Part shown: positions 60,766 through 62,934 of the stretch, piece after piece
Position numbering within the stretch: position 1 is the first letter of the stretch
How the letters are laid out: the number at the start of each line of letters is the position of its first letter
NCBI GenBank assembly: GCA_014376935.1
Contig: JACMQO010000169.1
Location: 1-62,934 of the forward strand
Source of the DNA: Bdellovibrio sp.
Lineage (GTDB): Bacteria; Bdellovibrionota; Bdellovibrionia; Bdellovibrionales; Bdellovibrionaceae
Length of the DNA stretch: 62,934 nucleotides
Direction of reading: 5' to 3'
The notes under the pieces: model-generated
What the model saw: the letters and a program-made list of their open reading frames with translations, nothing else
Told to the model about the DNA's origin: nothing
Database searches by the model: none
Program-made: the position numbers and the translations under genes

Positions 60766-61461
60766 GTGATCGGAATATTCATCGCTTTTTCAATTTTTTT
60801 TTCTTGGCTGATCGCTTTAACTCTGGCGCTCACTCAAGTCCAATTAACCGGCCTATACAGTATTCTTCATTACGCATGGTTGGTTTTTTTCATTCAATTT
60901 TTATTTGTTGGGATTTTTATAACTGTCCACGACGCGTGCCATGGCTCTGTTTCACCGCGGTACCCTTCTATCAATCTGTGGATAGGTCGTACCTTTGCAT
61001 TTATCTATGCGGGTTTAATTTTTGATACACTTCAGAAAAAACATGCAAAACATCATCTTCACTCAGGAACACATTTAGATCCCGACTTTCATCAGGAAGG
61101 ACGAAGTTCTTTGATCTTTTGGCTTTTGCGATTTTCAAAGCAATATGTCAGTGTTAGACAAATTCTTACGATGTGTGTTTTCGCTCAAATCTTGATGCAC
61201 GGATTTCACTTGGCCGAGATCAATGTTTTTGCTTTTTGGGTGGCACCATCGCTGCTCAGCAGTCTTCAGCTTTTTTATTTCGGCACTTATCTACCCCACC
61301 GAAAACTAAAGAATTTAACTTTTACAGATCGCCATCATACCCGAAATTTTAAGATTCCTTTTTTCGCATCATGGATTAGCTGTTATCATTTTGGAGCTTT
61401 TCATCACAGGCATCATCTGAAACCCAGATTGGCATGGTTTCAACTCTCTAAAAATGAATAA
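60757..61461 (+). CDS. crtW: Beta-carotene ketolase, CrtW type
   Basis: The 234-residue di-iron membrane enzyme has the His boxes of CrtW in order: HDACHG, KKHAKHHLHSGTH, TDRHHTR and FHHRHHLKP, plus LPHRK before the third box. CrtW adds a 4-keto group to beta-ionone rings. Its length and boxes separate it from CrtZ hydroxylases, which are shorter. The start is TTG 60757 or GTG 60766; no good ribosome-binding site is seen. It is transcribed away from cruF. Confidence 0.88.
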   Translation: MVHVIGIFIAFSIFFSWLIALTLALTQVQLTGLYSILHYAWLVFFIQFLFVGIFITVHDACHGSVSPRYPSINLWIGRTFAFIYAGLIFDTLQKKHAKHHLHSGTHLDPDFHQEGRSSLIFWLLRFSKQYVSVRQILTMCVFAQILMHGFHLAEINVFAFWVAPSLLSSLQLFYFGTYLPHRKLKNLTFTDRHHTRNFKIPFFASWISCYHFGAFHHRHHLKPRLAWFQLSKNE

Positions 61462-61483
61462 ATGAAGTCTGCTTTAACAAAGA

Positions 61484-61594
61484 CTATTTAAATGGATTTT
61501 TTGAGTTAAAGTTGATTCTTAAGAAAATATAAGCCCCAATAAAGAAAATTCCTATAATAATTAAACCGAATGATAAAATAATTTCGTTACTCAT
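61484..61594 (-). CDS. 36-residue membrane peptide
   Basis: ATG 61594 lies inside the end of the upstream small gene (stop-start overlap at 61587-61594). The ORF encodes SNEIILSFGLIIIGIFFIGA, followed by YIFLRINFN and a short tail, a single membrane helix. The overlap with an upstream reading frame on the same strand suggests translational coupling and argues for a real gene. Confidence 0.45.
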   Translation of the reverse strand: MSNEIILSFGLIIIGIFFIGAYIFLRINFNSKNPFK

Positions 61595-61799
61595 GGTAAC
61601 CTACCATTAACAGCGAACCTGCTGATAAAATAGAGGGAACCCAAATTCCTACATAAATTGCATTTTGTGTATTACCTGTGTAGTAAAGAAAAATAGAAAA
61701 TAACATAGATAGTGTGGCAGCTATGAAAATAAGTGCTTTTGCCAACCAGAATTTTTTAGATTTAACAATCGGATCGATACTGACGTTATTAGAATCCAT
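61587..61799 (-). CDS. Small two-helix membrane protein A
   Basis: The 70-residue protein has two membrane segments (LAKALIFIAATLSMLFSIFL and NAIYVGIWVPSILSAGSLLM). The second matches the corresponding part of the neighbouring gene (FGIFVGLWAPTFFIL), so the two are paralogues. It is coupled to the 36-residue peptide gene. Function unknown. Confidence 0.55.
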   Translation of the reverse strand: MDSNNVSIDPIVKSKKFWLAKALIFIAATLSMLFSIFLYYTGNTQNAIYVGIWVPSILSAGSLLMVGYHE

Positions 61800-61841
61800 T
61801 TTGAATCCCTTTCTTTAGAAATTAAATTAGTATTTAAAAAG

Positions 61842-62030
61842 TTAAGCCGTTTTGATACTGAACCGGTCTGATAAAATAAAAAATGTTGGCGCCCATAAAC
61901 CAACGAAAATACCAAAACGTTCGCCGTGTGCTAAATCAGGCTCTTTTGCTATATACCAAATTGCTATAGAAGCAATGATAGATACAAAACCCAAGACAAA
62001 CAGAAGAAAGGACAGTTTATTATTTTTCAT
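61842..62030 (-). CDS. Small two-helix membrane protein B
   Basis: The 62-residue protein has two helices (LSFLLFVLGFVSIIASIAIW and FGIFVGLWAPTFFILS) joined by a short polar turn (AKEPDLAHGER). It resembles the next gene in its second helix. The two genes and the 36-residue peptide form a small leftward operon converging on the ketolase gene. Confidence 0.55.
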   Translation of the reverse strand: MKNNKLSFLLFVLGFVSIIASIAIWYIAKEPDLAHGERFGIFVGLWAPTFFILSDRFSIKTA

Positions 62031-62343
62031 ATTTATATTCTAGGGTGATTAAAATTTAACTCAAGCTTATAAATTAGAAAAAAATAATAATTCTTTGAAT
62101 TGATTTTCACACGCCAAATTGAATAGCTCCACTTTTTATTTTATTATTCGACTAGAGAAAGCAATATGTGAAAGTTGTCACTTGGCAAAAACTTATCGTG
62201 GAACAGAATTTTACATAATGAGATGTCACTCTCCTTATTTTAATGTGCCGTCGATACGGCACATTAACTTGCGCGAACAATAAAAATATAAAAAACTGCC
62301 AAAGCATACTGAGCCGAGAGTAGAACCGTAGAACCCTGATTCC
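62031..62343. other. AT-rich intergenic stretch with an 11-bp hairpin
   Basis: No gene is visible here. At 62241-62266 there is a perfect inverted repeat, TAATGTGCCGT and ACGGCACATTA, around CGAT. No T-run follows it, so an operator or structured site is more likely than a terminator. The first recombinase-flanking repeat lies at 62320-62341. Confidence 0.55.
62320..62341 (+). repeat. Direct repeat, left copy
   Basis: A 22-base element built from GTAGAACC twice (GTAGAACC-GTAGAACC-CTGATT). It recurs at 62656-62676 as GTAGAACC-GTAGAACC-TGATT with one base missing. The two copies bound the recombinase fragment. Confidence 0.7.
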
Positions 62344-62667
62344 TTGAATCCTTGGGCAGGATACCAGATGGTTAAAGCTTCTTGGACTGCGATTATCAGT
62401 GAAAAATTATTTCACGAAGTTCAGGATATTCTAGAAGAAAATTACAAATTGGAACGACGCCGGATTAATGATGTCGAAAAAAGAATATTTTTACTTTCAG
62501 GAATTTTATCGTGCGGGGAATGTGGTAGACCACTTTGCGGTCGATCAGCCCATGGCAAAGGCCAAGTCCATAGATATTATGCGCACGCTTTTAAGCGAAA
62601 TGATGGAACAAAGTGTTCGGTAAAAAGAATTCGTGCTGATGATGTTGAACAGGTTGTAGAACCGTAG
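62344..62667 (+). pseudogene. Serine recombinase C-terminal fragment
   Basis: About 107 codons match the C-terminal part of large serine recombinases: TAIISEKLFHEVQDILEEN, then a zinc ribbon (ILSCGECGRPLCGRSAHG, YYAH, KCSVKRIRA). The N-terminal catalytic resolvase domain, and most of the recombinase domain, are absent. An in-frame TAG lies 13 bases upstream of the apparent start. It is therefore a remnant, bounded by direct repeats and close to a tRNA gene. Confidence 0.75.
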
Positions 62668-62676
62668 AACCTGATT
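62656..62676 (+). repeat. Direct repeat, right copy
   Basis: Second copy of the GTAGAACC-GTAGAACC-TGATT element, overlapping the last codons of the recombinase fragment (VVEP, stop). It starts 336 bases after the left copy. Confidence 0.7.
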
Positions 62677-62722
62677 AATTTGATTTGATATTTTTTGAAA
62701 ATTTATTTTGTTGAAAAGTAAA

Positions 62723-62798
62723 TGGATGGGGTAGAAGGACTTGAACCTTCGAATGATAGAATCAAAATCTATTGCCTTACCAACTTGGCGATACCCCA
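62723..62798 (-). tRNA. tRNA-Gln (TTG)
   Basis: On the minus strand a full cloverleaf can be drawn: acceptor TGGGGTA/TACCCCA, D arm GCC-AAGTTGGTAA-GGC, anticodon stem ATAGA/TCTAT with loop TTTTGAT (anticodon TTG, Gln), and T arm GAAGG-TTCAAGT-CCTTC. CCA is encoded. It is the only tRNA gene in the window. Confidence 0.93.
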
Positions 62799-62934
62799 GC
62801 AAAGTGACTGAGCTAAAAACTAAATAATATTCGCCAAAAGGGCAAGAAAAATTAACCGTAGACTTGAAATTGATGAATGATCAGGCGTATTTGAAAGAAA
62901 ACTTAGAACCTCACCCAGTCAGAAAATAATTTAA

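Noticed and set aside
60757-61461. CrtZ-type beta-carotene hydroxylase
   Set aside because: The length (234 residues), TDRHHTR box and FHHRHHLKP end match CrtW ketolases rather than the shorter CrtZ family.
1-62934. CRISPR array, prophage or complete insertion sequence
   Set aside because: No regularly spaced repeats, cas genes, phage structural genes or intact transposase with terminal inverted repeats were found; only a recombinase fragment is present.

Overview
The window is gene-dense DNA from a Gram-negative bacterium: many signal peptides, lipoboxes, outer-membrane-like proteins, a TolC family protein and an RND pump. It is AT-rich, uses GTG and TTG starts often, and carries many small exported proteins of unknown function. 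The gene mix fits a Bdellovibrionota-type bacterium (Bdellovibrio/Pseudobdellovibrio relatives). That assignment is an inference, since there is no rRNA here and no database search was possible. The only RNA gene seen is a tRNA-Gln(TTG) at the right end.

Layout. 0-7.7 kb holds housekeeping and exported genes: a YahK-type alcohol dehydrogenase, a DASS anion transporter, an RsbW-like ATPase-fold protein, exonuclease III, a secreted papain-fold protein with an EF-hand, and a membrane metallophosphoesterase. 7.7-10.7 kb holds an ECF sigma factor, a membrane-anchored putative anti-sigma factor, two low-complexity secreted proteins and a decayed histidine kinase. 10.9-13.4 kb holds a TPR/beta-barrel protein and chromate transporter ChrA. 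14-24.6 kb looks like a stress island: DUF6629, DUF4010, DUF1345, three BON-domain proteins, CHAD, SHOCT and DUF883 proteins, a second YahK-type dehydrogenase and a histidine kinase. 24.6-28.7 kb carries a toxin-antitoxin remnant and a light-linked group (DUF2256-DUF3253 protein, CRY-DASH, FAD oxidoreductase).

29-42 kb is a copper-homeostasis region: a CopA-type ATPase, TolC and CusA/CzcA-type RND proteins, a CsoR regulator with two matching operator boxes, a di-heme lipoprotein, an ankyrin-cupredoxin fusion and a Met/His-rich exported protein. 42.3-45.3 kb is an unrecognised exported three-gene operon. 45-50.4 kb is eroded: MFS pump, Fic and Nudix fragments, a frameshifted HupE and a chimeric small gene.

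51.7-61.5 kb is the most striking part, a phototrophy cluster. A xanthorhodopsin-like proton pump is transcribed divergently from crtE-crtI-crtB and convergently with cruF, an acyltransferase (cruD-like), a GT2 glycosyltransferase (cruC-like) and a crtY-blh fusion. A divergent CrtW-type ketolase completes it. Together these could make retinal and a ketolated, glycosylated, acylated carotenoid of the salinixanthin kind. The rhodopsin keeps the glycine that in xanthorhodopsin opens the antenna-carotenoid site. The window closes with small membrane proteins, a serine-recombinase C-terminal fragment bounded by direct repeats, and the tRNA-Gln.
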